Translations under genes and position numbers: made by a program
The notes under the pieces: generated by a model
The model's input: only the letters and a program-made list of their open reading frames with translations
Databases searched by the model: none
Told to the model about the DNA's origin: nothing
Part shown: positions 45,640 through 56,107 of the stretch, piece after piece
Position numbering within the stretch: the first letter of the stretch is position 1
How the letters are laid out: every line of letters starts with the position of its first letter
NCBI RefSeq assembly: GCF_014851395.1
Contig: NW_024041150.1
Span: forward strand, 45,298,356 to 45,362,355
Direction of reading: 5' to 3'
Length of the DNA stretch: 64,000 nucleotides
DNA from: Micropterus salmoides
Lineage: Eukaryota > Chordata > Actinopteri > Centrarchiformes > Centrarchidae

Positions 45640-46526
45640 ATTTTTATTTTAAATAAATAAAGCACTTAAATGCTCATTTCTAATGACTTTTGAAAACAGA
45701 TTGTACTTATTAGTGTGGCTAAAAGATGGTCTTTGTAGTGACAGAAGATGAAGAATAGACTGGAGAGGAGAGATTATGAAGAGGGTCAGAGAGAGGGAGT
45801 ATAATATAACTAGAACAAAACCGACTACCATAAAAACCATGGAACAGCTGCTAGTTAATGTAGCCTGTGATATTTCCTGACTCTCCCTGCAACAAATGTT
45901 TGTGAACACAGAACTGTCTTCAATGCAAACTCTGATGACATGCAGGAGGAGAGGGCCGGTGGATGAGCCCAGCCGACTGAACGGAGGACGAGGGTGAGTG
46001 AACCTGGGAGGGAAACAGACAGAGAGACAAGGTTAGAGATAACGGAAAATGTGAGAAAACGAGAAACACGAGAGCCTGAACACAGAGGTGGCACCGGGTA
46101 TGGAGCAACAACGATCAAGCATGAATGGTGTGGAGAACCGGGGTTGAAATACAGGCAGGCATGAGGTTGATTACTGGCAGGTGTGGCAGGCTGATGAGGT
46201 GGCTGATGAGATGCAGGTAGTTGGCTGGGCTCAGGAGCAGAGAGAGAGAGAGAGAGAGAGAGCACACAGGGGAGAAAACACAGGGAGGCAGGCAGGGAAC
46301 AGAAAACCAAGGAAAAAAGCAGAATTACTGATAAAAAGGAGAAAAAAAACAGGACACTCACCATCAGCCGGGCTGCCACCACAACACTTTTACTTCTCTT
46401 CTCATCTCTTACATCTTTTTCCTACTCTACATTCTATACAGTAAAGATGACTCATTCACTTTTACATAGTGTTTTGGCCCAAAAATGCACACATTCGACT
46501 CCTCAAGCCAAATTGTAGGGTGGTTT
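45640..46526 (-). other. Probable degenerate Gypsy-type LTR (minus strand) and flank
   Basis: 45920-46390 read on the minus strand has the composition and order of fish Gypsy LTRs (C/T-rich, CACCTGCCAGTAATCAACCT, TGTATTTCAAC TATA-like), but no TG..CA boundary could be fixed. A (GA)12 tract lies at 46239-46262. No coding region is supported. Confidence 0.3.
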
Positions 46527-47098
46527 TGTTGAGTTTTAAAAAGTTACAACAAACTTAATGTATTCCAGTGTTTCAGTGTTTTCCTTCAAATGTAAAACTG
46601 CAGGATTTTAAGCCAGACAATTGCATTAGAACGAAAACTTCTTCACAGACTCCTAAGATTGGGTATCGACCGTTTTGGAGACAACCCCTGTTGTGCTGTA
46701 TGACTAGTTGGTAGAGCAAGGACTGTGTATTCCTGTAGATCAAAAGGGGGTTCTACGTCTGGGGTCGACGCTTTTGTTCGACCAAAAGCAATGTAGAACA
46801 GTAAGGTACAACCTTCCTAATTGGGTGACAAAGAAGTAACCAAACGACCAACGGCTGTGGTCCTGAGCCATTTGGAAGAAAAAGACCCGCCCACATACCT
46901 GGAGGATATTAATGACTCATTTTGTGAGAATCAGGACTGTAAGCTGAAAATCTGAAAAGAGGAACAACTTTCCACTGCAGTGTTTTTGTTTCATGTTTGT
47001 TCTGTAATGCCATCTTTTATTCACCTATTTTATAATTAAATTTTCTTGTTCGGATCAGGTCCAGCCTCTCCTTTCTCAAAATCTGAAAAAACGCAACA
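46527..47098 (+). repeat. Solo-LTR-like dispersed repeat, copy 2
   Basis: Starts TGTTGAGTTTTAAAAAGTTA and ends GAAAAAACGCAACA, homologous to 14894-15532. It is flanked by a direct repeat GTTT (46523-46526 and 47099-47102). TG..CA ends, a 4-bp duplication and no internal region suggest a solo LTR. Confidence 0.55.
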
Positions 47099-47728
47099 GT
47101 TTACAGTAAAAGGAAACTGAAGTACAAACAACAATAGATTTCACATTGCCTACTGTATGCAGCTGGAGCTGAAACATGAAAAAATAATGCAGTTTTTGTA
47201 ATGTCAAGTTGACATTACAAGCGGAGTCGTTAAGATAAGACTGGTTATTTCCTGTGGTGGACAGTAACTTAAGTAGGCCTACTGTACTGCAGTCCAAATT
47301 AGAGGTAGCCTATTTGTACTTGAGTATTTTCTTTTCATGCCACTTTCTATGTTTATGTACACTGTTTATGTTTTTGTATATTAATAGCCTATAATAATAT
47401 TGCCATTCATCATTTCTGACAATTTAACAAAGCACTGGTATCCTGCAGTTAGTTTTAAATTGTATTGGGACGGTTACTGAAACTGACTGGATGTGGCACA
47501 GCCCCACCTAAATATTTTCGTAAAAAAATTTCTCAAAATCTGAACGTCTGACACAACCTGAATGCAGCCACAACAGCTTCGCCTTCTTGGGAATCACGTG
47601 ACCCCCCCCGCCCTCCCCCGTTGGGCGGATCCGCTCTAACTACAGATAGATGTAAGGACTTTGGCCCCAGAGCAGGAAGAAGAAGTCAGTTTGGTTTCAG
47701 CCTCGACACCTGGTGCAGCTCTGCCATC

Positions 47729-47798
47729 ATGGTCGCTTAAACATCGGCGTCATTCGTGGTTTTGTTTGCATGTTCATGGATCTTTGTTCTGTGTCAAG
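47729..47798 (+). pseudogene. Stray signal-peptide exon of a V-set receptor, with early stop
   Basis: ATG at 47729, then TAA as the fourth codon, but the same frame goes on as FVVLFACSWIFVLCQ to a GTAAGA donor at 47799. The exon is exactly as long (70 nt) as the signal exon at 62172-62241 and ends in the same CSWIFVLCQ, phase 1. The preceding ~55 bp are also homologous (AGAGCAGGAAGA, GGTTTCA, CTG.CATCATGG). It points in the opposite direction to the intact gene. No V exon follows it within the window, so it is an orphan left by an inverted duplication. Confidence 0.75.
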
Positions 47799-47979
47799 GT
47801 AAGAGGAGTGTGTGTGTGTTTCACAGAGATACAGCAGCTTGAAACCCAGATATCACAAAACAACAGATGAGACATTAGACCTCTCAACATAACAATCGTT
47901 GATGATGTGTAACGTTAGTAGGCTACAGAGGTTTTTTAAGGAAAGCAGGTAGATGAACAGAGATATGGATTTATCGAAG

Positions 47980-48141
47980 CTGGTAATGGCGCAGTGGATG
48001 AGACACATGCACTTTGTGTGAGAGACCAGGGTTCAGTTCCGCATTGTGTCACCCCTTGTTGCTCCAGAGGAGTGCGACCTCTGACATGTATAGCAATTGT
48101 AAGTCACTTTGGATAAAAGCATCTAAATGAATAAATGTAAA
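47980..48141 (+). mobile_element. tRNA-derived SINE, copy 3
   Basis: A box TGGCGCAGTGG at 47987-47997 and B box GGTTCAGTTCC at 48030-48040, with the tail CACTTTGGATAAAAGC..AATGAATAAATGTAAA. The best-preserved promoter of the four copies. Confidence 0.85.
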
Positions 48142-48261
48142 TCTTCTCTCAAATGATCGTTAGGAAAGAAATGTGTGAAACGTTGTGTAATTTTACTGCA
48201 GTTATTTAACTTACTGATTTAATAGTCTGAACAGTTAAAACAGCAATTACTCGTGATAGCA

Positions 48262-48263
<2 letters not shown>

Positions 48264-48296
<33 letters not shown>
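48264..48296. repeat. (GA)n tract at the LINE 3' end
   Basis: Sixteen AG units, directly abutting the A-rich 3' end of the Tx1-type LINE on the minus strand ((TC)n in the element's sense). Confidence 0.95.
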
Positions 48297-48299
<3 letters not shown>

Positions 48300-48433
48300 T
48301 TTTTGACTTTTTAAACCCACTTTAATAAAACATCACTGATTCACAAACATAGCAACACTCAATAAGTCAGAGAATCAAAACCGGTTGACATTTAGAAAAA
48401 AGAAAAACCTTCCACACGAATAAAAACATCAAA

Positions 48434-51157
48434 TTAGCTGAAAACACGACTAAAACTGACTTCTTCATCCACCACAGAACAGATGACATCATCATAACAC
48501 CACTGACGTACAAACACATCCAAGCTGTTCATCAGCTGATGGAACTTAAAATCCACTAACACTCTGGCTTTGACCAGAGAGGTGAACACAGGGACTATGT
48601 CTCCACACAGCCGTCCTTCTACCTGCTTCTTCCTACTCAAGTATATGGACAGTTTGGCTTCTCCTAAAATAAAATTTAACAGTTGCCACTTTGTTGCATT
48701 GGTCTTCCTGTAACCTGCTCCAAAAACAAAAGCAGTGTTAGACCACACTTCATTAAAAGAAGAAAACAAGCACCCCAACACATTGAACAGTTCCCCCAGT
48801 CTGCTGCACTCTAAAAAACAATGAAAAACAGTTTCCAGCAGCCCACAGAAAGGACAGCCGTCAGAGACAGAGGGATTAATCACAGAGATAAAAGAATTCA
48901 CTGCAACAGCCCCATGTAATATTCTCCACTGTAAGTCACCTGTACGCTTCTTTAAAGGAAGTTTGTAAAAGACTCTCCAGGTGGGCTTCACAGCGTTACT
49001 AACCCCCAGTTTCTCCCTCCACACCGTGTCACTTCTACCATTTAACTTGTTTTTACACAACACCTTCACACAACACCTGTAAATCATTTTACCCGTCACC
49101 GTGTGCAGATCTGGGACCTTCTGATGCCTGACATCCAACAATAGACTAGAACAACAGTCAAGATTGGATACCAGTCCCAACTCTGGAAAAGGGTCCTCTT
49201 CGTCCGGAGCTTCCTCACCTTTCCAGTACATCCTCAACAACTCTGCTGTTAGTTTGTTAGTCCAACCATTCACAATGTTCTTCACATGACGCACATATTT
49301 TAGTCCAATTAGTGCAGCCACAGACTCAGTGTTCATAAAACCAGGTCCAGCTACATCCACTATCCGTCTGAGAGTTGTAGCGCCAGCAGAACGGAGTGCG
49401 TGATGGAGGCCTGGTGTACCACTGTCCTGTATGTCCATAGTGGATCCACCGATCAGAGGCTCGTTCAGTAACCAGTACAGGGAGACTGACGGCTCCAACC
49501 GTCTCTTCTTAAAAAGGTGCCAGGCCTTAAAAACTCCCTTATAAAAATCAGGCAATACAGACAAATTTAAATAACCAACATCCAATAAAAACAAAGCAGT
49601 GTCAAGTCCTAACCTGTCTGCTCTCCTTAAAATGCTGCTTGCAAACTCTTTCCACACTGGGTATTTAAAACCAGTCAGATATCTCTGTGCAAATTGAAAT
49701 CGAAAAGTTGCCACTCTTCTTGCTAGGTGTACCAGGCCACGATGCCACAGTGCTGAAGCTACAAGGTTGTTGATTACTAGAGTTCTTCCTCTAAAGGACA
49801 TCTGAGCAAGCAGCCATTTCCACTTTTTCAACCTTCCTTTCATCGTCTCTATCATGCCCTCCCAGTTTATTTTCACCATTTCTTCTTTGCCAAGATAAAC
49901 ACCTAGATACTTTATACCATCATTTCTCCATCCCAACCCCCCCGGCAGGACCGGAAGACCACCAAACCAGTTTCCAACTGCTAGAGCTTCACTTTTTGTC
50001 CAATTCACTTTTGCAGCAGAGATAAGACCAAACTCAGACACAATATTTCCAACAATATTAATTTCAGCTTGATTTCTGACCAGGAGCATGACATCATCAG
50101 CATAAGCAGATAAAACGTGTGGTGTGTTAAAACCTGGTAAAACCAAACCATGAATACAGGACCGGATTCTGTGTAGCAAGGGCTCAATGGACAATGTATA
50201 CAGCATCCCAGACAGAGGACAGCCCTGTCTGACACCCCTGCCTACTGTGAAGGGAGCACTCAGACCCCCGTTAACCTTCAGCACACTCTGAATGTCTCTG
50301 TACAAAACTTTTATCGTAGCAATGAGACGTGGGCTGAGACCTAAACGCTCCAGAACTTTCCAAAGATAAAGGTGCTCAACCCTGTCAAATGCTTTTTCTT
50401 GGTCTAACGAAATGAGACCAAGGTCAGTGCCCAAAGAACTAGAGACATCCAAAACATTCCTGATTAAAGACACGTTGTCTGTGATGGACCTACCAGGCAC
50501 ACAGTACGACTGATCCAGGTGAATGATTTCCTCCATCACCTGCTTCAACCGGTTAGCCAGAGCCTTGGACAAGATCTTGTAGTCCGAACAGAGGAGGGAG
50601 ACTGGGCGCCAGTTTCTGACGTCCTGGAGGTCTCCTTTCTTCGGCAGCAGGGTTATTACAGCTCTCCTGCAGCTCAGAGGCAGGGTCTGATTTTCAAAAC
50701 TTTCATTGAACACATCTAACAAGTCCTGACCAAGCTCTTTCCAGAAGGTCTTGTAGAACTCGACAGGAAGACCGTCAATACCTGGGGCCTTCCCTCCATC
50801 CATCCCCTGCACGGCAGCATGCAGCTCTTCCAAAACCAGAGGCTCCTCCAGCTCAGGATGGTCATCTCCAGAAATTCTGGGCAGGCCTTCACTGAAACAC
50901 TCAAACAGTTGTTCATGCTCCACATGCTGCGCTTTATACAGCTCAGAGTAAAACTGCACCACCCGTCTCTGGATCTCATGAGGCTCCGTGAGTTCTTCCC
51001 CATCAGCTGACTGTAGTGTGTGGATGTACCTGCTCTGCCCATTTGTCTTTTCTAAGCCAAAGAAAAACTTGGACGGAGCGTCCATCTGGTTGATGCTCTG
51101 GAAACGTGAACGAACCAGTGCTCCCTGGGCTTTGGTGCCCAGCAGGTCTGCTAACAA
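48434..51157 (-). CDS. Tx1-type LINE reverse transcriptase, long intact frame
   Basis: A 907-residue frame without internal stops. Motifs in order: GKAPGIDGLPVEFYK, LLPKKGDLQDVRNWRPVSLL, motif A LDQEKAFDRVEH, motif B GVRQGCPLSG, motif C SAYADDVMLL, then KYLGVYLG and a long C-terminal region with a cysteine/histidine cluster (CPFCGLLETVFHCFLEC) like the CCHC-type zinc-ribbon ends of L1-clade proteins. The polymerase core is complete and all three catalytic aspartates are present. Only the frame break at 51151-51157 separates it from the endonuclease. The first methionine position is arbitrary because the real protein starts in the endonuclease. Confidence 0.85.
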   Translation of the reverse strand: MLADLLGTKAQGALVRSRFQSINQMDAPSKFFFGLEKTNGQSRYIHTLQSADGEELTEPHEIQRRVVQFYSELYKAQHVEHEQLFECFSEGLPRISGDDHPELEEPLVLEELHAAVQGMDGGKAPGIDGLPVEFYKTFWKELGQDLLDVFNESFENQTLPLSCRRAVITLLPKKGDLQDVRNWRPVSLLCSDYKILSKALANRLKQVMEEIIHLDQSYCVPGRSITDNVSLIRNVLDVSSSLGTDLGLISLDQEKAFDRVEHLYLWKVLERLGLSPRLIATIKVLYRDIQSVLKVNGGLSAPFTVGRGVRQGCPLSGMLYTLSIEPLLHRIRSCIHGLVLPGFNTPHVLSAYADDVMLLVRNQAEINIVGNIVSEFGLISAAKVNWTKSEALAVGNWFGGLPVLPGGLGWRNDGIKYLGVYLGKEEMVKINWEGMIETMKGRLKKWKWLLAQMSFRGRTLVINNLVASALWHRGLVHLARRVATFRFQFAQRYLTGFKYPVWKEFASSILRRADRLGLDTALFLLDVGYLNLSVLPDFYKGVFKAWHLFKKRRLEPSVSLYWLLNEPLIGGSTMDIQDSGTPGLHHALRSAGATTLRRIVDVAGPGFMNTESVAALIGLKYVRHVKNIVNGWTNKLTAELLRMYWKGEEAPDEEDPFPELGLVSNLDCCSSLLLDVRHQKVPDLHTVTGKMIYRCCVKVLCKNKLNGRSDTVWREKLGVSNAVKPTWRVFYKLPLKKRTGDLQWRILHGAVAVNSFISVINPSVSDGCPFCGLLETVFHCFLECSRLGELFNVLGCLFSSFNEVWSNTAFVFGAGYRKTNATKWQLLNFILGEAKLSIYLSRKKQVEGRLCGDIVPVFTSLVKARVLVDFKFHQLMNSLDVFVRQWCYDDVICSVVDEEVSFSRVFS

Positions 51158-52012
51158 AGCTTTTTAGATTTGAGGGCTTCAAAATGCTCTCGATTTCCTG
51201 TGGACTCAATCAAGCCTAAAAGTTCCACTATCTCAGTCTCTAGAGTCGTCATTGATCTAGTAATGTCCCTCATGACATTCAGAGTGTACTGTAGACAGAG
51301 CTGTTTGATTTTAATCTTCCCACAGTCCCACCATTGTCTTAAAGAAACAAAACTGTTCCTTTCAGCCCTATGCACCTTCCAGAAATAAACCACAACATCT
51401 TTGAAATTAGCATCACTGAGTAAATTGGTGTTAAAATGCCAGTATGCACTCCGTTTTTCAGTTTTTGCAATAAAAGCACTGCAGACCACTAAAAAATGAT
51501 CACTAAAATGTACAGGTAAAATACTACATGCCTTAAAAACACTAAAATGATGTTTAAAACAATAAAACCTGTCCAGTCGAGCCAAAGAAATAAAATTTTC
51601 TCTTGTATGCACCCAGGTGTACTGTCGGTCTTCAGTGTGCAACCTCCTCCAAACGTCCACCAAATCATGTGTTTTTATTACCTCATTAATTGCCTTTTTC
51701 GAAGCAGCATGAGGTTCAACATGATTCCTGTCCAAAGAATCATTCTGAGTACAATTAAAATCTCCCCCTAAAAACAAAAAATCATCTGAACCAAAACTAG
51801 TCAGAGTGTCACTGAGAGTATTAATAAAACGGACTCTGTCTGAGCCGACATTAGGAGCATAAACATTAATGAATGTGAGAGTGAAACACTCAAACTTGGC
51901 TCTGACCATCATCAGCCTTCCTTCTATCACTTCTTTAAGTTCATAAGAAATCGGCAGTTCGAGTTCCCTCGAAGAGGAACTGAAGGTTTTGCCCAAGAAC
52001 TTCCACTCATCC
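51151..52012 (-). pseudogene. Tx1-type LINE endonuclease, N-terminally truncated
   Basis: Encodes EGRLMMVRAKFECF, INVYAPN, LGGDFNCTQNDSLDRN, ARLDRFYC and SDHFLVVC, the second half of an APE-type endonuclease, with its catalytic Asp-Asn and SDH motifs present. The N-terminal third (with the catalytic Glu) is missing. It runs into a stop after LKSKK, while the polymerase frame opens one base out of register at 51155, so a single-base indel broke a once continuous ORF2. Confidence 0.8.
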
Positions 52013-52141
52013 TACTGGACTGGACCACGAGTGATTTCCGTCACCAGCTGGAGCCTCACGCAGACGCACACACACTGATGTACTTGGGCTATATTGGTTA
52101 CAGTTGTTCATTAAAATTAGCGTAATTATATTTTTGCATTA

Positions 52142-52772
52142 TTTTTTAAATACCTTTACTGGTTTTAATGGTAATAATATAAAAGTATTAAGTCAAATAT
52201 CTAGTAGTAGTAAAGACTCCAATCAATTGTCTCTCACAAATAGTCTGACAGATTCTTTATCCTGGTTGTTCATAATAATAATTTTGAATGTTGTGTGGTT
52301 TACACAGTAAAATAAATTTCAACCTTTACTGATTAAACCGATTTCATTTTGTCATTATCAGCCAACATTATTCACAATGTAAAGATAGCTTATTGATGAT
52401 TAACATGATTTCAAAACATGCATCTTATTATTTAGCTTAGGTATCATCAGAAGGTATGCTTTCACAAAGACTTCAGGTAACCTTTCTCAAATATGTCCAT
52501 TTCGGAGGAAGCAATGCAGCGTTTTTTTAAAACCAAGTATCTTAATAGCCTGCAGATGCCTTTTCAGGATCAGAATGAGCTTTATTGTGCTGTGGTGATA
52601 AGGTGCTACATGTAGACAAACATACAGTCAGCATAAATAAATGTGGGAATATATAAATATGGAATAAGATAAGTTTTTGTAGCAACTTGTATAGTGTAGT
52701 GCTTTGGGGTAACATAAATATTATCGCAGGAGTCCGGAAGGATAGTTTTGGATAAATAAATTTCCAGCCAGG
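52142..52772 (-). repeat. Inverted-duplication arm B (~630 bp)
   Basis: Reverse-complement copy of 44489-45138, 7.0 kb away. Relative to arm A it has small insertions such as GGTTTAATC-type and GTGTAAACCACA segments and lacks ~30 bp near the AATAAAG motif. Confidence 0.85.
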
Positions 52773-52802
52773 AAACTTCTCATAGTGTCGTCACCGACGC
52801 AG

Positions 52803-52853
52803 TGTCTCGTTCCCCTTCTCGGGGAACAAGGGTTACATACATAACCCGAGACG
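52803..52853. repeat. Three-way-junction-like palindrome cluster
   Basis: The outer stem GTCTCG/CGAGAC encloses two hairpins: TTCCCC(TTCTC)GGGGAA and GGGTTA(CATACA)TAACCC. I recall similar segments as a recurrent repeat in fish genomes. Function unknown. Confidence 0.65.
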
Positions 52854-53297
52854 TTTCCTTTTTATGTCAATTTGAATCTTTGCGAATAGCAAAAATATTA
52901 TATTATTATTATATTATTATATAAGGGCTGTAACTTAAACAGATTGCTCTGATATTGACAGAGGGTCTCCCTGAGGTGGCCTGCTGTCACTGAGAAGTGA
53001 AATGAATCGGTGGAAACAGAAGGTTTTCTTTTTACACGAGTTCGAATCTTGGCTGAATGTTTTAAGCTTTCTTTGAGACTAATATTTTCTTTAGATACTT
53101 GTAGTGTCTTAAGCATTTATTTATTTATTCAATCGTTTCTGCCATATTAATTGCATTATGTTCAGCAGAAGCTCACTTTTATTTTGAAATGTGCTGCGAC
53201 ACGATGTTACCGTAATGCCTAGTAAAAACACGCATCACAAAACAGCGCGAGGGCTGGCTTGACTTCAGTCAGTTACTGGAGAAGGCGGTGAAATTCC

Positions 53298-53612
53298 ATG
53301 AGCTGTGTGCGCCTACTGATGGTTTCATGCATCCAAACACAACGGCGTCTGTTTTTCCGTCGTATTTCTGACTTCCACAACAGATACAAAGCAGCAACAG
53401 TGGCCATGGTTGATGACAGAAAGAAATGGCTTAAAGATGTTTTCATTATTTATGATTTGACGCAGAAGGATAAATTGGACTTTAACATACGAGGGATTGG
53501 TGCGGAGACTTCGTTGTGTAAAGCAGTAGGTAAATGCATGTATATCTTGTTAAATATTCATGTACAAGTATATAATGGCATCACCTGTCAGTATTTTGAC
53601 AAGATGGTTTGA
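53298..53612 (+). other. Open frame of unknown nature, possible exon
   Basis: 105 codons including FFRRISDFHNRYKAATVAMV and DDRKKWLKDVFII. Charged, not repeat-like, without a domain I recognise. A GTAGGTAAAT donor-like sequence follows AAAGCA near 53525, and an AATAAACCTGG polyadenylation-like signal lies at 54071. It may be an exon of a host gene or of a DNA transposon; no partner exon was found. Confidence 0.25.
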
Positions 53613-55900
53613 TTTAGGTACTACTGGAACTGTATGCTGGGATTTTGGGGCGACCATTGTGTAGTAAATTTCATGGTAATGTCAGCGTGATATTGTACTT
53701 TGTCACTCGAGAAATGTTACAGGTTTTACATTAATTGTAACTCTGAAGGTAATTGACGTTGAAAGTGCGTTGAGTTGTGGGTTTGGTGGAACTTGGTGAA
53801 GTGTAAGTGTCATTTACAGTTGCACATTTATTACACTGATGTTGATATAAGTGGGTTTATGGTTGTTAACATGATTTATTTTATGTTTTCTGTCGATAGT
53901 CATAGCCCACTGCTCTATTTTCTACCATATTTTTACTGTATTTTATTCTGCCTCTTCTTTCTTCTAACATTTTTGGCTGTTAGAAACTGTGAAATTCAGC
54001 ATTTGAGCTGGTTACGTTAAAGACTCAGTAGCATATCACCCTGTGAAATGACCTGCACATGTGGTCAGAAATAAACCTGGAGCTACAAGAACCCCTGAAG
54101 TAATTATGTCCTGTGTGGCATCTAATTCATCAGGCTACATATTATTAAATATATGATAGGGCTACTTTTGTTTGAGTACGTTGGTCATTTTTTTCTTTTA
54201 CTTGATTTATTTTTTTATGGGAGTAGTTGTATTTTACTCGAGTAAAGATTTCAGTACTCTACCCGCCACAGGCCAGCGGCACCAGTAATAACGCAGACAT
54301 GTGAACATGAGACAGACAGCAGAGATGAAGCAATAACACAACACAGCACAGAGTCCACAGCACCAGTAATATGGTAAGTATGATGGTAAACTGATGCTTG
54401 GTCCACAGAGTGGCCTGACCAGGGACAAACTTTTTTGCCCCGGAATCCTTGACCGTAAGAAACTTGTGTCCTGAAGTTTAGAAATCAGTGATTCAGATTT
54501 TTTTAATAGAGCTTATTTACAGTAATTCAGTACAAAATGACACCTAAACACAACCAAAGTTATAAACTACAGTCACACAAACTAATGATCTATTAGGAAA
54601 TACATGCAAAGAGACCAGGTCGGTGGAAGTTGCTCCTACGCCTCTGGTCAGACTGGACTGTAAGCTTCCTGTTTCTAAAAGTGCTGTGAGGATGAACTCT
54701 GAGGACGCTGACATGTGTGTAATCTGAAATCTGTGCGGATGCCTGGGACCTCATGTGTTTTGGTTGAACTGCTCTTGATTACAGCTCAGTTCAGATAAAC
54801 AGCTGATGGAAAACTGGTGGAAAATGATTTAGGTATTAACTGACATCTGTGGGTTAATTCAGTGAAGCTTTATTGGCAAGAAAACAGACATTTACATTGA
54901 AATATAAAAAAAACATTGTGAAATAAAAACATGTACAGGGTATTAATGTTACTCAGCAGATTAATATTTTACAACATGAAGCATTGATACAGATTTATCT
55001 GCCAACATTATGGCAAGTGGTTACATTTAGTGAATAATTGTGACTTTAGTAACAGTAGCAGTTTTATACTGTGAAATATTGTGTTTTAAGTCAAAGATAT
55101 GACTGTGTGTGTCAACAGTGCACAGAAACAGTTCACTGTTCAGGTACAGTGTGCTGTGGATTATACTACAGTTTACAGTACTGGAGAAACCAGAGTTATA
55201 ATCTGCAGCGTACCTGCATTCCAGGCTTTTGAGACAACGTCAGCAAATGTAAACACGTCCACAATAAAGAACTAGTCACATTTTTAATCAGTACATAGTA
55301 TTGATACAGATATAGTATTGATGTATAAACATACAAAGTTCTGAGTAGACAGAGAGAGAGATCAACTTGTGCATTTACAGAGATAGCGCTCACACAGGCC
55401 CTGTGTACGGGAACACGGGGTGTTTACAGGGTAAAAACGCAGTTTGGCCATTCATCCACATAGAAACGCAGTATCAGGTCACTGAAAGCGAACACTTTTG
55501 CAAACTCCTGCCAGGGTGAAGATTTTAAGAAACGCCGGTTGTAGTGTTATTGTGTAGATGGTAAAACTGGCTCATATCCCCGCCTGGTGGTTTGGCATGC
55601 TCCTGACAGCGCTTGATAGCGTGTTTTTGTGTTTTCATGTAGACAGCTGCGGACTGGACCACAGTCTTGTTCAATAGCAAACTTATTTGGAAACAATTCT
55701 CACGAAACACAAAACCGCTCCCTTCAACACTGAGACTTGACGAGAAGTTGTGAGCTACAACCAACACAACACAATATATTTGGCATTACCCAGCTAAACT
55801 TTTCCGTTCCTTCTGAGCCACAGCTGTCTCTATTTCAGTTTGGCTGCTCCCACCGAAACATCAGTGTGTTTCTCCTTGTTCCCTCCGTCAGTGGTTCATC
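53613..55900. other. No gene seen; repeat scraps
   Basis: Contains a MITE end at 54183-54260 (GTATTTTACTCGAGTAAAG..AGTACTC) and a reversed retroposon tail near 54860-54940 (AGCTTTATTGGCAAGAAAAC). Short frames at 55196-55393 and 55525-55767 carry no domain. Confidence 0.4.
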
Positions 55901-56103
55901 CTTGTGTCCAGCTGTGTGACCTGCAGAGCAGAAACAGGTGTGAGGTATCAGCTGTCAGCAGGTGAACAGAATGTCAGACATTATCTACTGCACTTTGATC
56001 ACATGACTCGTAGCAGCTGTTTCCTCTAAAGTCTCATCAGCAACATCTTTCTAAAACACAAACATCTGATCTGTGATGTTTCTCAGCTCAACTACCAGGA
56101 GCC
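55890..56103 (-). repeat. Duplicate of the transmembrane-exon upstream intron
   Basis: 55927-56103 is nearly identical to 57207-57382. Just inside it, CTTGTGTCCAGCTGTGTGA resembles the start of the transmembrane exon (CTTGTGTCCATCTGTGTGA), so a second, decayed transmembrane exon once lay here. Confidence 0.75.
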
Positions 56104-56107
56104 TTTA

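Larger units (their letters stand above)
48297..52016 (-). mobile_element. Tx1-type (L1 clade) LINE, 5'-truncated
   Basis: The minus strand carries endonuclease and reverse transcriptase in two frames. The 3' end is short (about 135 bp after the stop), ends AAAAAGTCAAAAAAAG and passes straight into (TC)n. ORF1 and the start of the endonuclease are missing: the upstream boundary is near 52016. The size and sequence of the polymerase and the short A-poor tail fit the Tx1 group of the L1 clade. Confidence 0.8.
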
